Source: Bacteroidota bacterium
GTDB lineage: Bacteria > Bacteroidota > Ignavibacteria > UBA10030
Length of the DNA: 64,000 nucleotides
Direction: 5' to 3'
Assembly (NCBI GenBank): GCA_026416125.1
Contig: JAOAFT010000005.1
Location: 56,594 to 120,593 of the forward strand
Under the pieces are notes generated by a model. That model made no database searches. It was not told the origin of the DNA and was given only the letters and a program-made list of their open reading frames with translations. This document shows, piece after piece, positions 34,481 through 43,273 of the stretch (position 1 is the first letter of the stretch; each line of letters starts with the position of its first letter). Made by a program: the position numbers and the translations under genes.

Positions 34481-37234
34481 ATGAAGAGCATTGATAGTTT
34501 CCATACACAGTCAACATTAACAATTCAGGGAAAACAATATACCTACTATTCACTCCCTTTGCTGGAAGAGACTCTTGGCATCTCTTTATCTCGACTTCCT
34601 TTCTCGATACGCATACTCCTTGAAAATCTTCTCCGAAAGGAAGATGGTCGTGCTGTCACTCGATCACACATTGAAACATTGGCACGGTGGTCCCCCTCAA
34701 TCCAGTACGACAGTGAACTATCATTTATGCCAGGGAGAGTGCTTCTCCAAGACTTTACAGGTGTACCATGTGTCGTTGATTTAGCAGTAATGCGAGATGC
34801 TGTTGTTGCATTAGGAGAGGATCCAAGTATTATTAATCCTCTACACCCCGTTGATTTAGTCATTGATCACTCGCTCATTGTTGATGAATATGGAACTCCA
34901 ACTGCGCTACACACAAATACAGCTTTGGAATTCCAGCGAAACAAGGAGCGTTACATATTTCTCAAGTGGGGACAGCAAGCATTCAAAAACTTCCGTGTAA
35001 TTCCCCCTGGTACTGGAATAATTCATCAAGTAAATCTAGAATATCTTGCCACTGTAGTAACAACTGAAGAACATGAAGGCGAACTCTTTGCTTATCCAGA
35101 TACAGTTGTCGGGACCGATTCTCATACTACCATGATTAATGGGTTAGGAGTACTTGGATGGGGAGTTGGTGGAATTGAAGCAGAAGCAGTGATGCTTGGG
35201 CAGCCTATTGCTATGCTGATACCTCAAGTTGTTGGAGTAAAGCTTGTTGGCAAACTTCCAGCTGGTACAACAGCAACAGATCTTGTGCTTACAGTAACAC
35301 AAACACTCCGTAAAAAAGGCGTTGTTGGAAAATTTGTAGAGTTTTATGGTGATGGTTTAAATTCCCTCTCTCTCTCCGATCGAGCAACAATAGCCAACAT
35401 GGCTCCAGAATATGGTGCTACCACAGGTTTTTTCCCTGTGGACAACGTAACAATTGAATACTTACGCTTAACTGGGCGCAATGAGAATCATTGTACCTTT
35501 GTCGAAACCTACTTGCGTTCACAACATCTTTTCAGAACCTCTACTACATCCGACCCAGAATTCTCAGAAACTGTAACGATTGATCTTAGTTCCGTTGAAC
35601 CAGGCATAGCAGGCCCAAAACGGCCTCACGATCGGATTCCACTTACAAGTGTTAAGCAATCATTTCGAAACACCATTGTTGAGATTTTCAACGCAAAGAA
35701 CGAAGCGTGTGCCTCTGAAACTATTGAACAATGGATTCATGGTGCTCACAACGTCTCAGCTCCTCCTTTCATGAACGAAGTACCAATCACTATTGGTTCA
35801 GAAACTTTTTCTTTAAAACATGGTGACGTTGTTATCGCTGCAATAACTAGTTGCACAAATACATCAAATCCAAGTGTACTTATTGCTGCTGGCCTCTTAG
35901 CACAAAAAGCTCTAACGTTTGGCTTACGACCGAAACCATGGGTAAAGACGAGTTTCGCACCAGGTTCAAAAGTTGTAACACAATACCTTGAACGAGCAGG
36001 ATTGCTCAACGCACTTGAACAACTTGGTTTTTTCATCGTTGGGTATGGATGTACAACATGCATTGGAAACAGTGGCCCTCTCCCTGAGCCTATTGCAAAT
36101 GCTATACAAAACAATGGATTAGTAACGGCATCAGTACTTTCTGGAAATCGTAATTTTGAAGGTCGAGTTCACCCTCTCGTCCGTATTAACTATCTTGCTT
36201 CACCACCACTCGTTGTTGCATACGCCCTAGCAGGAACCGTTAATATCGATTTCATGAATGATCCCATAGGGAAAACACTCGAAGGTAGAGATATTTATCT
36301 CAAAGACATTTATCCAACCGATGAAGAAATTAACACACTTATCCGAGAAAATGTTAAAAAAGAAATGTTCACCACAGAATATGCAAATGTCTTCTCAGGC
36401 AATTCACACTGGCAAGAATTACCAATTCCTACAGGTATGCAGTACCAGTGGAACCCATTGTCGACCTATATAAAGCCAGCTCCATATTTCCAAAACTTTT
36501 CGCGGGAACCACATCCACTTTCCGATATTCGTGGAGCCCGTGTCCTAATAATGCTAGGTGATTCAATAACAACAGACCACATTTCACCTGCTGGCTCTTT
36601 CTCAGAAAATACCCCAGCTGGACAATACCTATTATCCCTTGGCATACAAAAGAAAGATTTCAACCAGTATGGAACACGACGTGGAAATCACGAAGTTATG
36701 ATGAGAGGAACATTTGCGAACATCAGAATAAAAAACCGTCTTGTACCAGGTACCGAAGGAGGGTATACACTCCATCCATCCTCATCAAAACCAATGAGCA
36801 TCTTCGATGCAGCAATGAAATATAAATCTGAAAATGTGCCACTTATTGTTCTTGCTGGTAAAGAGTATGGTTCAGGGTCATCACGAGATTGGGCCGCGAA
36901 AGGTCCAGCTCTTCTTGGCGTAAAAGCCGTAATCGCCGAAAGCTTCGAACGTATACACCGAAGCAATCTTATAGGAATGGGGATTTTACCTCTCCAGTTT
37001 GAAGAAGGAGAAAATGCCAACAGTCTTCAACTTACAGGTCTTGAAACATATACAATTGAAGGCATCGAAAGAGATCTTTATCCCCGTAAAAAATTGACTG
37101 TAACCGCAACCACAAGCGATGGAAATGTTAAACAATTCAAAGTACTCTGCCGCATCGATACGCTAAATGAGCTTGACTATTATATCCATGGTGGTGTACT
37201 TCCATTTGTACTACGGAATCTCCTTGCTTCTTGA
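34481..37234 (+). CDS. acnA: Aconitate hydratase (AcnA/IRP1 type)
   Basis: This TCA-cycle [4Fe-4S] enzyme isomerises citrate and isocitrate. From the ATG at 34481 it has 917 residues, matching AcnA. Cluster ligands lie in ITSCTNTSNPSVL and YGCTTCIGNSGP; GTDSHTTMINGLGVLGWGVGG and the swivel-domain KEYGSGSSRDWAAKG carry substrate-binding Arg and Ser residues. AGAAAGGA lies 8 bases before this ATG, which also opens the conserved sequence; the longer frame begins 84 bases upstream. It stands alone, divergent from carB and 58 bases before the next gene. Confidence 0.97.
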   Translation: MKSIDSFHTQSTLTIQGKQYTYYSLPLLEETLGISLSRLPFSIRILLENLLRKEDGRAVTRSHIETLARWSPSIQYDSELSFMPGRVLLQDFTGVPCVVDLAVMRDAVVALGEDPSIINPLHPVDLVIDHSLIVDEYGTPTALHTNTALEFQRNKERYIFLKWGQQAFKNFRVIPPGTGIIHQVNLEYLATVVTTEEHEGELFAYPDTVVGTDSHTTMINGLGVLGWGVGGIEAEAVMLGQPIAMLIPQVVGVKLVGKLPAGTTATDLVLTVTQTLRKKGVVGKFVEFYGDGLNSLSLSDRATIANMAPEYGATTGFFPVDNVTIEYLRLTGRNENHCTFVETYLRSQHLFRTSTTSDPEFSETVTIDLSSVEPGIAGPKRPHDRIPLTSVKQSFRNTIVEIFNAKNEACASETIEQWIHGAHNVSAPPFMNEVPITIGSETFSLKHGDVVIAAITSCTNTSNPSVLIAAGLLAQKALTFGLRPKPWVKTSFAPGSKVVTQYLERAGLLNALEQLGFFIVGYGCTTCIGNSGPLPEPIANAIQNNGLVTASVLSGNRNFEGRVHPLVRINYLASPPLVVAYALAGTVNIDFMNDPIGKTLEGRDIYLKDIYPTDEEINTLIRENVKKEMFTTEYANVFSGNSHWQELPIPTGMQYQWNPLSTYIKPAPYFQNFSREPHPLSDIRGARVLIMLGDSITTDHISPAGSFSENTPAGQYLLSLGIQKKDFNQYGTRRGNHEVMMRGTFANIRIKNRLVPGTEGGYTLHPSSSKPMSIFDAAMKYKSENVPLIVLAGKEYGSGSSRDWAAKGPALLGVKAVIAESFERIHRSNLIGMGILPLQFEEGENANSLQLTGLETYTIEGIERDLYPRKKLTVTATTSDGNVKQFKVLCRIDTLNELDYYIHGGVLPFVLRNLLAS

Positions 37235-37292
37235 ACCTCATATTTTTTTTCGTACATTAGCATTGTAGTTCTCATTAAGTTAACGACCTGTG

Positions 37293-38864
37293 ATGAGGGT
37301 GGAGGCAGTGGCAAGCAATAAAAAGTATCAAGTCATTTTTACTGGTCAACTCGAAGATGGCGCGGATCCTCACGAAGTCAAGCGACGATTAGCGGAAACT
37401 TTCAAAACATCGATTGACAGGATTGAAAAACTTTTTACAAGTGCTCCAACTCTTATCAATACCAACCTCGACGAAAGTGCTGCTCGATCGTATGTCGAAA
37501 CACTTGCATCGATTGGTGTCCGATGCACAATGGAACCAATGCCAGAGACATTTACACTCCAATCTCAACCGACTCAATCACAGACGAAGCATCCACTATA
37601 CTCAGCACAACTATCGAAAGAGCATATCGTTAAAGGAGTTCTTATAGCATCAGCACTAACCGTTTTATTTGTTCTTTACATTTTTCTTATTCTAGGAATT
37701 TTCCAGAATTTTATATTTCACATTGACCAAAATACCGATTGGCTCGAAGAATTCCCAAATGGGTTAGGTATTGTTGTGTACTGCATTGTTACGATAGTGT
37801 ACCTCTGCACGCTTGGAGCGCTTATAAAAGTATTTTTCTGGACTCCACAGAAAAAGCAACCTAGTGTTACACTCTCCAGAAAAAAAGAACAAACACTCTT
37901 CTCGTTCGTGGAAAAGTTGTGTACAACACTTGGTGTAAAACCACCTACAACAGTAGAAGTAAACCTTAGTACCTCTATCACACTTGAATACAAACAAGGT
38001 TTATTGAGTTTCCTCGAAGAACAACAAACTCTCGTAATAGGACTGTCACTTCTTACTCATTTGACGCTTGCAGAATTCGCCTGTGTACTTGCAAACAATT
38101 TTGCTAACTATAGAAGCCCTTTCCACACACGTATCTACTTCTTTATTAAAAGTATCATCTTTTTCTTCCATAAAGCTGCTTATTCAAACGATTCTATTGA
38201 CTCACGTTTACTGCTCTCAAAAAACACAGCAAGTAACATTGTTACACGGCTTTTCTTTTCTTGCCTTCTTTTGTTTAGTTCTTTAGTAAAAAAGATATGT
38301 ATTCTCTTTCTCGCTATTGCTCATGCAATAAGTAAACGGTACGTGTACAAACTAGAATTCGAAGCTGATAAGTGTGCAGCATCTATAACTAGCCATGAAA
38401 TATTTGAAGCGACCTTGTTCAAACAGTATCTTTCTACACATGTACAGGAGGAGGCTTTTGATACTCTTCGTAAAGAACGGAAACCAAATGATCGAGCACT
38501 TCCCAATAACTTCCCAGAGCTTACTGTACAACTTCTCAGACAAAAAACAGATGAAGATCTTAAAGTTCTAAAAGCACAATTTTTTTCGTACTCAACAAAA
38601 GAATTATTAAAACCTCCCCCAAGTGAGCGCATTCAACAAGCGAAGAAACGGCCCGTGAAAGGTGGATATACAAACGACAAACCTGCACAATCGATTGTAA
38701 CTCAATACGAAGAAATATCTCGTACTTTAACCCTTCGGTTATACAAAGAACAGCTCACTATACAATTTTCACCGCAAGACTTAATACCAACATCAGAATA
38801 TCTCAATCCTCCACAAAGCGATGATATGATCCTTAACGATACTACAGATCGAGGTTTTTTCTAA
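37293..38864 (+). CDS. M48-like membrane protein lacking the HExxH zinc motif
   Basis: The 523-residue protein has an N-terminal alpha/beta domain (YQVIFTGQLEDG, about residues 11-90) of the kind found ahead of some M48 peptidases, two membrane segments (about 111-130 and 155-175), and an M48-like region. The helix LTLAEFACVLANNFANY aligns with the M48 zinc helix, but HExxH is replaced by N268-N269-F-A-N272. The downstream ExxxD of M48 proteases is kept as E355-FEA-D359 in KLEFEADKCA. It is therefore probably not a zinc protease. Start choice is between ATG 37293 and an adjacent GTG. The gene is single, 58 bases after acnA. Family assignment is by pattern and moderately certain. Confidence 0.6.
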   Translation: MRVEAVASNKKYQVIFTGQLEDGADPHEVKRRLAETFKTSIDRIEKLFTSAPTLINTNLDESAARSYVETLASIGVRCTMEPMPETFTLQSQPTQSQTKHPLYSAQLSKEHIVKGVLIASALTVLFVLYIFLILGIFQNFIFHIDQNTDWLEEFPNGLGIVVYCIVTIVYLCTLGALIKVFFWTPQKKQPSVTLSRKKEQTLFSFVEKLCTTLGVKPPTTVEVNLSTSITLEYKQGLLSFLEEQQTLVIGLSLLTHLTLAEFACVLANNFANYRSPFHTRIYFFIKSIIFFFHKAAYSNDSIDSRLLLSKNTASNIVTRLFFSCLLLFSSLVKKICILFLAIAHAISKRYVYKLEFEADKCAASITSHEIFEATLFKQYLSTHVQEEAFDTLRKERKPNDRALPNNFPELTVQLLRQKTDEDLKVLKAQFFSYSTKELLKPPPSERIQQAKKRPVKGGYTNDKPAQSIVTQYEEISRTLTLRLYKEQLTIQFSPQDLIPTSEYLNPPQSDDMILNDTTDRGFF

Positions 38865-38895
38865 GTATATAGATTCAGTTTATATTTATCACACT

Positions 38896-41031
38896 TTACG
38901 GTGCAAATGGAAATGAAAGATTTTGGTAGTATTCAAGAGTTGTATCTGGCTTTTCGAACCATTCTGGAAAAGGTCGTCGTGAAAATGTTTGGAAGTACAA
39001 ACAGCACGCATTTTTCCACCACCGTGCTTCTTTCTCTTGAATAGTCAAGAGCATACGAACATGATCAAAACGCTCTTCATCAATTTGATGTTCAAGTGTG
39101 TTCCACAACCGTTGCATCTTTCGTACACTATCAACACCAGCAGAGTAGCAGTAACAGAGTTCTTCCCACAATGTTCTTCCTGAACGCATCCTATAATCCC
39201 ATGGTACGTGGTGAAACCAGAGCAAATATTTTTCTGGGCAAAGTTCAAGTGTTCCAAATTGAAGTGCAACTGGACTAAAATACTGAGCTACTGCATTACT
39301 ACCCTTAGCAGTTCTATCGAACCCAATGCCAAGTGTATCTGCACGATGATAGTATACAGAAGTCCAGTCTGCTCTATGTTTATCTTTAATCCAAGGTGCA
39401 GGTCCATAGTGATGATCCCATCCCATAATATGATGAAGTCCTAACGGGGTCATGTAGAGCACAGCTGCTTCTCTTGAGATCATCATAATTTGCTTGACTA
39501 TCAGAACAAATTCGTTATTGTTTGTAAACGTTAATCGAATCCACTCCTGAGCAATTTCCTCAGAGGAAAGAGAATGATCCCATGCTAATCGGCCAAACGC
39601 ATACCAATTTGCTTGTCCAAACAAATGCCCTGTCCAATTTCTCTCATTTCCTGTATTCGCAACACCAGCGATTCCTGTCACGTTATGTCCAAAAAGAGAG
39701 CCATCGATAACTTTAGCTACAATCGATCCTTCCCCTTTTGCATAAGTATCGGAATCTAAACACTCCTTAAAGAGAGGAGCAAGATATACAAGATGTGTTC
39801 CTTGACCAAGATATTCTTGGGTAATCTGAAATTCTGCTACAAGTGGAGTGTTCGGCATACCCCCAAATAAGGGATGAAATGGTTCACGGGGTTGAAAATC
39901 AATAGGGCCATTCTTTACCTGAATTAATACATTCGAGTGGAATGTTCCATCCAATGGTTTGAATTCATTATATGCTTGTTTTGCCCGATCTTCTGGAATA
40001 GAGTTGTCATAAACAAACGCACGCCACATAACAATACCATTGTATGGTGCAAGAGCTTCTGCAAGCATATTTGCCCCATCAGCATGGCTTCGACCGTAAT
40101 TCTGAGGCCCTGGTTGTCCTTCAGAATTTGCTTTAACGAGGAATCCACCAAAATCTGGAATAAGTGAATATATTTCAGAGACCTTTCGACGCCACCACGA
40201 ACGTACTTCGGGTATCAAAGGATCAGCAGTATGCATGCCACCAATTTCTATAGGTGCACTGAACCGTGCTGTCAGATAGACCTTTAAACCGTATGGGCGG
40301 AAAACATTTGCTAATGCAGCTACTTTCCTCAAGTACTGTGGTGTAAGGACATAGGCATTTGCATTTACGTTTGTTAAAACAGTACCATTGATCCCAATAG
40401 ATGCATTCGCTCTTGCATAGTCACGGTACCGTGGATCAATATATTCTGGAAGCTTATGCCAATCCCACAATGATAATCCTGCATAACCACGCTCTACCTT
40501 CCTGTCAAGATTATCCCAATGATTTAAAACACGAATTTTTATTTTAGGAATGGAAATAATCGAAAGTTTCGTAATGTCTGAGTGCGTGCCAATCAATCGT
40601 AAAAAATGAAAAGTGCCATACAATACTGCTTTGTCTGAATTCCCTGTTATGACAATACACTGCTTTCCATTGATCCGTATAGATAGAATCATAAAACCCT
40701 CATCCCCAAGTTCCCTCCTTTTTACTTCTCGTACCACGGTTCGAAGTATAGGAGAACTCGTTGTACCGCAGAGAAGTGTCCCGTCATTTTTAACTTCATA
40801 AACTTCATTCACCTTACAACCAAGATAATTGGATAGTGCATAGCGTAACTCCTCGCGAATAACATTCATAGTTTCAGTTGAATCAACAACAATGAATTCT
40901 TTTATGTACGCTCGATATGTGTTAAGCACCTTACTATCTGTTATTCTCTCGTACCTCAACCATAACCGATACCCATCCTCTGCAAAGGTGGTAAATGTAA
41001 AAACAATAAGAAGTATAAAGTATCGTCTCAT
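38896..41031 (-). CDS. Secreted GH67 alpha-glucuronidase
   Basis: GH67 enzymes release (4-O-methyl)glucuronic acid from the non-reducing end of xylo-oligosaccharides. From the ATG at 41031 the 711-residue protein has a signal peptide (MRRYFILLIVFTFTTF) and then the GH67 modules: an N-terminal beta domain, the catalytic TIM barrel and a helical C-terminal domain. Clear motifs are RVLNHWDNLD, ERGYAGLSLWDW, ANSEGQPGP with the general acid Glu, AEFQITQEYLGQG and HHIMGWDHHYGPAPW. A start 30 codons upstream would bury the signal peptide. The gene is isolated: no xylanase, xylosidase or SusCD-like pair is near. Family assignment is firm; a periplasmic site is inferred. Confidence 0.9.
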   Translation of the reverse strand: MRRYFILLIVFTFTTFAEDGYRLWLRYERITDSKVLNTYRAYIKEFIVVDSTETMNVIREELRYALSNYLGCKVNEVYEVKNDGTLLCGTTSSPILRTVVREVKRRELGDEGFMILSIRINGKQCIVITGNSDKAVLYGTFHFLRLIGTHSDITKLSIISIPKIKIRVLNHWDNLDRKVERGYAGLSLWDWHKLPEYIDPRYRDYARANASIGINGTVLTNVNANAYVLTPQYLRKVAALANVFRPYGLKVYLTARFSAPIEIGGMHTADPLIPEVRSWWRRKVSEIYSLIPDFGGFLVKANSEGQPGPQNYGRSHADGANMLAEALAPYNGIVMWRAFVYDNSIPEDRAKQAYNEFKPLDGTFHSNVLIQVKNGPIDFQPREPFHPLFGGMPNTPLVAEFQITQEYLGQGTHLVYLAPLFKECLDSDTYAKGEGSIVAKVIDGSLFGHNVTGIAGVANTGNERNWTGHLFGQANWYAFGRLAWDHSLSSEEIAQEWIRLTFTNNNEFVLIVKQIMMISREAAVLYMTPLGLHHIMGWDHHYGPAPWIKDKHRADWTSVYYHRADTLGIGFDRTAKGSNAVAQYFSPVALQFGTLELCPEKYLLWFHHVPWDYRMRSGRTLWEELCYCYSAGVDSVRKMQRLWNTLEHQIDEERFDHVRMLLTIQEKEARWWKNACCLYFQTFSRRPFPEWFEKPDTTLEYYQNLSFPFAP

Positions 41032-41119
41032 TTTTTTACCATACCATATTAGTACTATGATATTTTTATGTAATGTACAATATCGTTCTTTAAGACTCAA
41101 AATTTTACTCTCAAGAATC

Positions 41120-41151
41120 ATTTGCTATTCATAAACACAATCATTACTTTT
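41120..41151 (+). promoter_or_regulatory. Candidate Bacteroidota-type promoter of the nfeD-slipin-pol operon
   Basis: TTTG (41120-41123), a 20-base spacer and TACTTTTC (41144-41151; seven of eight to TAnnTTTG) lie about 49 bases before the nfeD start. The spacer length equals that of the glgA candidate. Confidence 0.35.
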
Positions 41152-41199
41152 CCTGAAGGGTAGAGCAAAAAAACAAGTAAGGAGAGATATTCTTTTCAT

Positions 41200-42501
41200 A
41201 TGAGAAAGAAATTGTTGATTATCACTGCTGCATCCGTAGTATTTTACTTTTCATTTAAAAGCGTTTCTGCACAAACCGTTTACCTACTAAAAATTGATGG
41301 AACAATAAATCCCGCAACAGCAGAATACATAGAGCGAGGATTAACAACTGCTCAAGAAAAAGGTGTTAAGTGTATAGTCATTCAACTTAATACACCTGGT
41401 GGTTTGTTAAAATCAACACGAGCAATTGTAACGTCTATTCTCGAATCCGACATACCAATAGTAGTTTATGTTGCCCCTGGCGGTGCGCATGCTGGTTCTG
41501 CAGGTGTATTTATCACAATGGCTGCACACATTGCAGCAATGGCACCTGGTACAAATATTGGTGCAGCACACCCAGTTGGACTTCAGGGACAAGCCGATTC
41601 CATTATGAATGAAAAAGCAACGAATGATGCCGCCGCATTTATTCGTGCTATTGCGGAAAAACGGAAGCGAAATTTATCGTGGGCCGAAGATGCAGTACGA
41701 AAAAGTCTCTCAATAAGCGACAAAGAAGCCCTTGAAAAAAACGTTATTGATATCATCGCAACGAATGTTCAGGACCTTTTGCAGCAAATCGATGGACGTG
41801 AAGTTGAAACATCCAAAGGGATTGTCCGTCTCTCAACAAAAGATGCCTCACTCATCGTAGACGAAATGGCTTGGAGTGAAAAGATCTTAGACATTATTAG
41901 TGACCCAAACATTGCCTACATACTATTTTTACTCGGCATCTATGGCTTAATTTTCGAACTCTATAACCCTGGTGCTATTGTACCAGGAGTTATTGGAGTC
42001 ATTAGCTTAATCCTTGCCTTCTATAGCATGCACACACTTCCGATAAATTATGCCGGGTTAGCCCTCATCATTGTTGGAATTATACTTTTTCTCCTCGAAA
42101 TAAAAATTGTTAGCCATGGTCTTCTTTCAATCGGTGGTATTCTATGCTTATTTCTAGGATCAATCATGTTAATTCGTACACCTTCAGGATTAGAGATTAT
42201 GCAAATTTCATGGACCGTGATAGTTTTTTCGGTAATTCTCACAACACTATTTTTTTTAGTATTAGTAACACTTGGACTTAAAGCACAAAAACGGAAGCCA
42301 ACAACTGGAGAAGAAGGACTTATAGGCGAAATTGGAGAAGCCCTTGAAAACTTGACACCACATGGCATGGTACGCGTCCATGGAGAACTATGGAAAGCGG
42401 TAAGTACTTTAGGGAAAATCCCTAAAGGTACTTTGGTTCGAATTTCTAGAGTTGAAAATTTAACTCTCTATGTTGAACCATTACAACGAAAGGAGACATA
42501 A
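41200..42501 (+). CDS. NfeD-family membrane serine protease (ClpP/SppA-like)
   Basis: The 433-residue protein has a signal peptide or anchor (about residues 4-24), a ClpP/SppA-fold protease domain (about 26-220), four or five membrane helices (about 235-370) and a C-terminal OB-fold NfeD domain. The likely nucleophile Ser is in GGAHAGSAGVF; IQLNTPGGLL and GTNIGAAHPV are the other crotonase-like loops. The base Lys is probably in the NEKATNDAAAF helix. Archaeal relatives cleave the C-terminus of their partner stomatin. The slipin gene follows with no gap (TAA then ATG), matching the classic NfeD-stomatin pair. AAGGAG lies about 14 bases before the ATG. Confidence 0.92.
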   Translation: MRKKLLIITAASVVFYFSFKSVSAQTVYLLKIDGTINPATAEYIERGLTTAQEKGVKCIVIQLNTPGGLLKSTRAIVTSILESDIPIVVYVAPGGAHAGSAGVFITMAAHIAAMAPGTNIGAAHPVGLQGQADSIMNEKATNDAAAFIRAIAEKRKRNLSWAEDAVRKSLSISDKEALEKNVIDIIATNVQDLLQQIDGREVETSKGIVRLSTKDASLIVDEMAWSEKILDIISDPNIAYILFLLGIYGLIFELYNPGAIVPGVIGVISLILAFYSMHTLPINYAGLALIIVGIILFLLEIKIVSHGLLSIGGILCLFLGSIMLIRTPSGLEIMQISWTVIVFSVILTTLFFLVLVTLGLKAQKRKPTTGEEGLIGEIGEALENLTPHGMVRVHGELWKAVSTLGKIPKGTLVRISRVENLTLYVEPLQRKET

Positions 42502-43266
42502 ATGGCCTCAGGATTTTTCTTGATACTTGTTGCAATTTTTTTTCTTGTTATTCTTGCCTCAAATTCGATTAAAATACTCCGTGAGTATGAACGTGGTGTC
42601 GTATTTCGATTAGGACGACTTCTTGGAGTAAAGGGCCCTGGTCTAATATGGTTATGGCCTGGCATCGATCGGATGGTAAAAGTAAGTCTTCGTACCGTTG
42701 TGATGGATGTTCCATCACAAGATGTTATTACTCAAGACAACGTTTCCATCAAAGTAAACGCAGTGGTATACTTCCGAGTTATACAACCACAGAAAGCTGT
42801 AATTGAGGTTGAAAATTATCTGTTTGCAACATCACAACTTTCACAAACCACTCTCCGGAGCGTTCTTGGCCAATCAGAACTCGATGACTTGCTTTCACAA
42901 CGTGAAAAAATTAACCAGAAATTGCAACAAATTATCGATGCTCATACAGAACCATGGGGTGTTAAAGTTGTTACTGTAGAAGTAAAACAAATCGATTTAC
43001 CTCAAGAAATGCAACGCGCAATGGCTAAACAAGCTGAAGCTGAACGCGAACGTCGATCAAAGGTTATAGCTGCAGAAGGCGAATATCAAGCTTCACAACG
43101 TCTTGCTGATGCAGCAAAAATTCTCAGCGAACAACCAAGTGCTCTTACGCTAAGGTATCTTCAAACGTTGCGCGAAATTGCAACCGAAAACAATTCAACT
43201 ACTATTTTCCCTGTTCCTATTGACTTACTGAAACCATTCTTAGAATTAGAACAGAGAAAAAGATAA
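42502..43266 (+). CDS. Slipin/stomatin-like SPFH protein
   Basis: The 254-residue protein has one N-terminal membrane hairpin or helix (about residues 4-23) and a complete SPFH domain: [40 protein letters not shown] and [25 protein letters not shown] helical tail with [20 protein letters not shown] follows, the standard slipin signature. Slipins oligomerise on membranes and are substrates or partners of the NfeD protease encoded directly upstream. The next gene, a polymerase homologue, starts 7 bases later. Confidence 0.95.
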   Translation: MASGFFLILVAIFFLVILASNSIKILREYERGVVFRLGRLLGVKGPGLIWLWPGIDRMVKVSLRTVVMDVPSQDVITQDNVSIKVNAVVYFRVIQPQKAVIEVENYLFATSQLSQTTLRSVLGQSELDDLLSQREKINQKLQQIIDAHTEPWGVKVVTVEVKQIDLPQEMQRAMAKQAEAERERRSKVIAAEGEYQASQRLADAAKILSEQPSALTLRYLQTLREIATENNSTTIFPVPIDLLKPFLELEQRKR

Positions 43267-43273
43267 GTAATGG

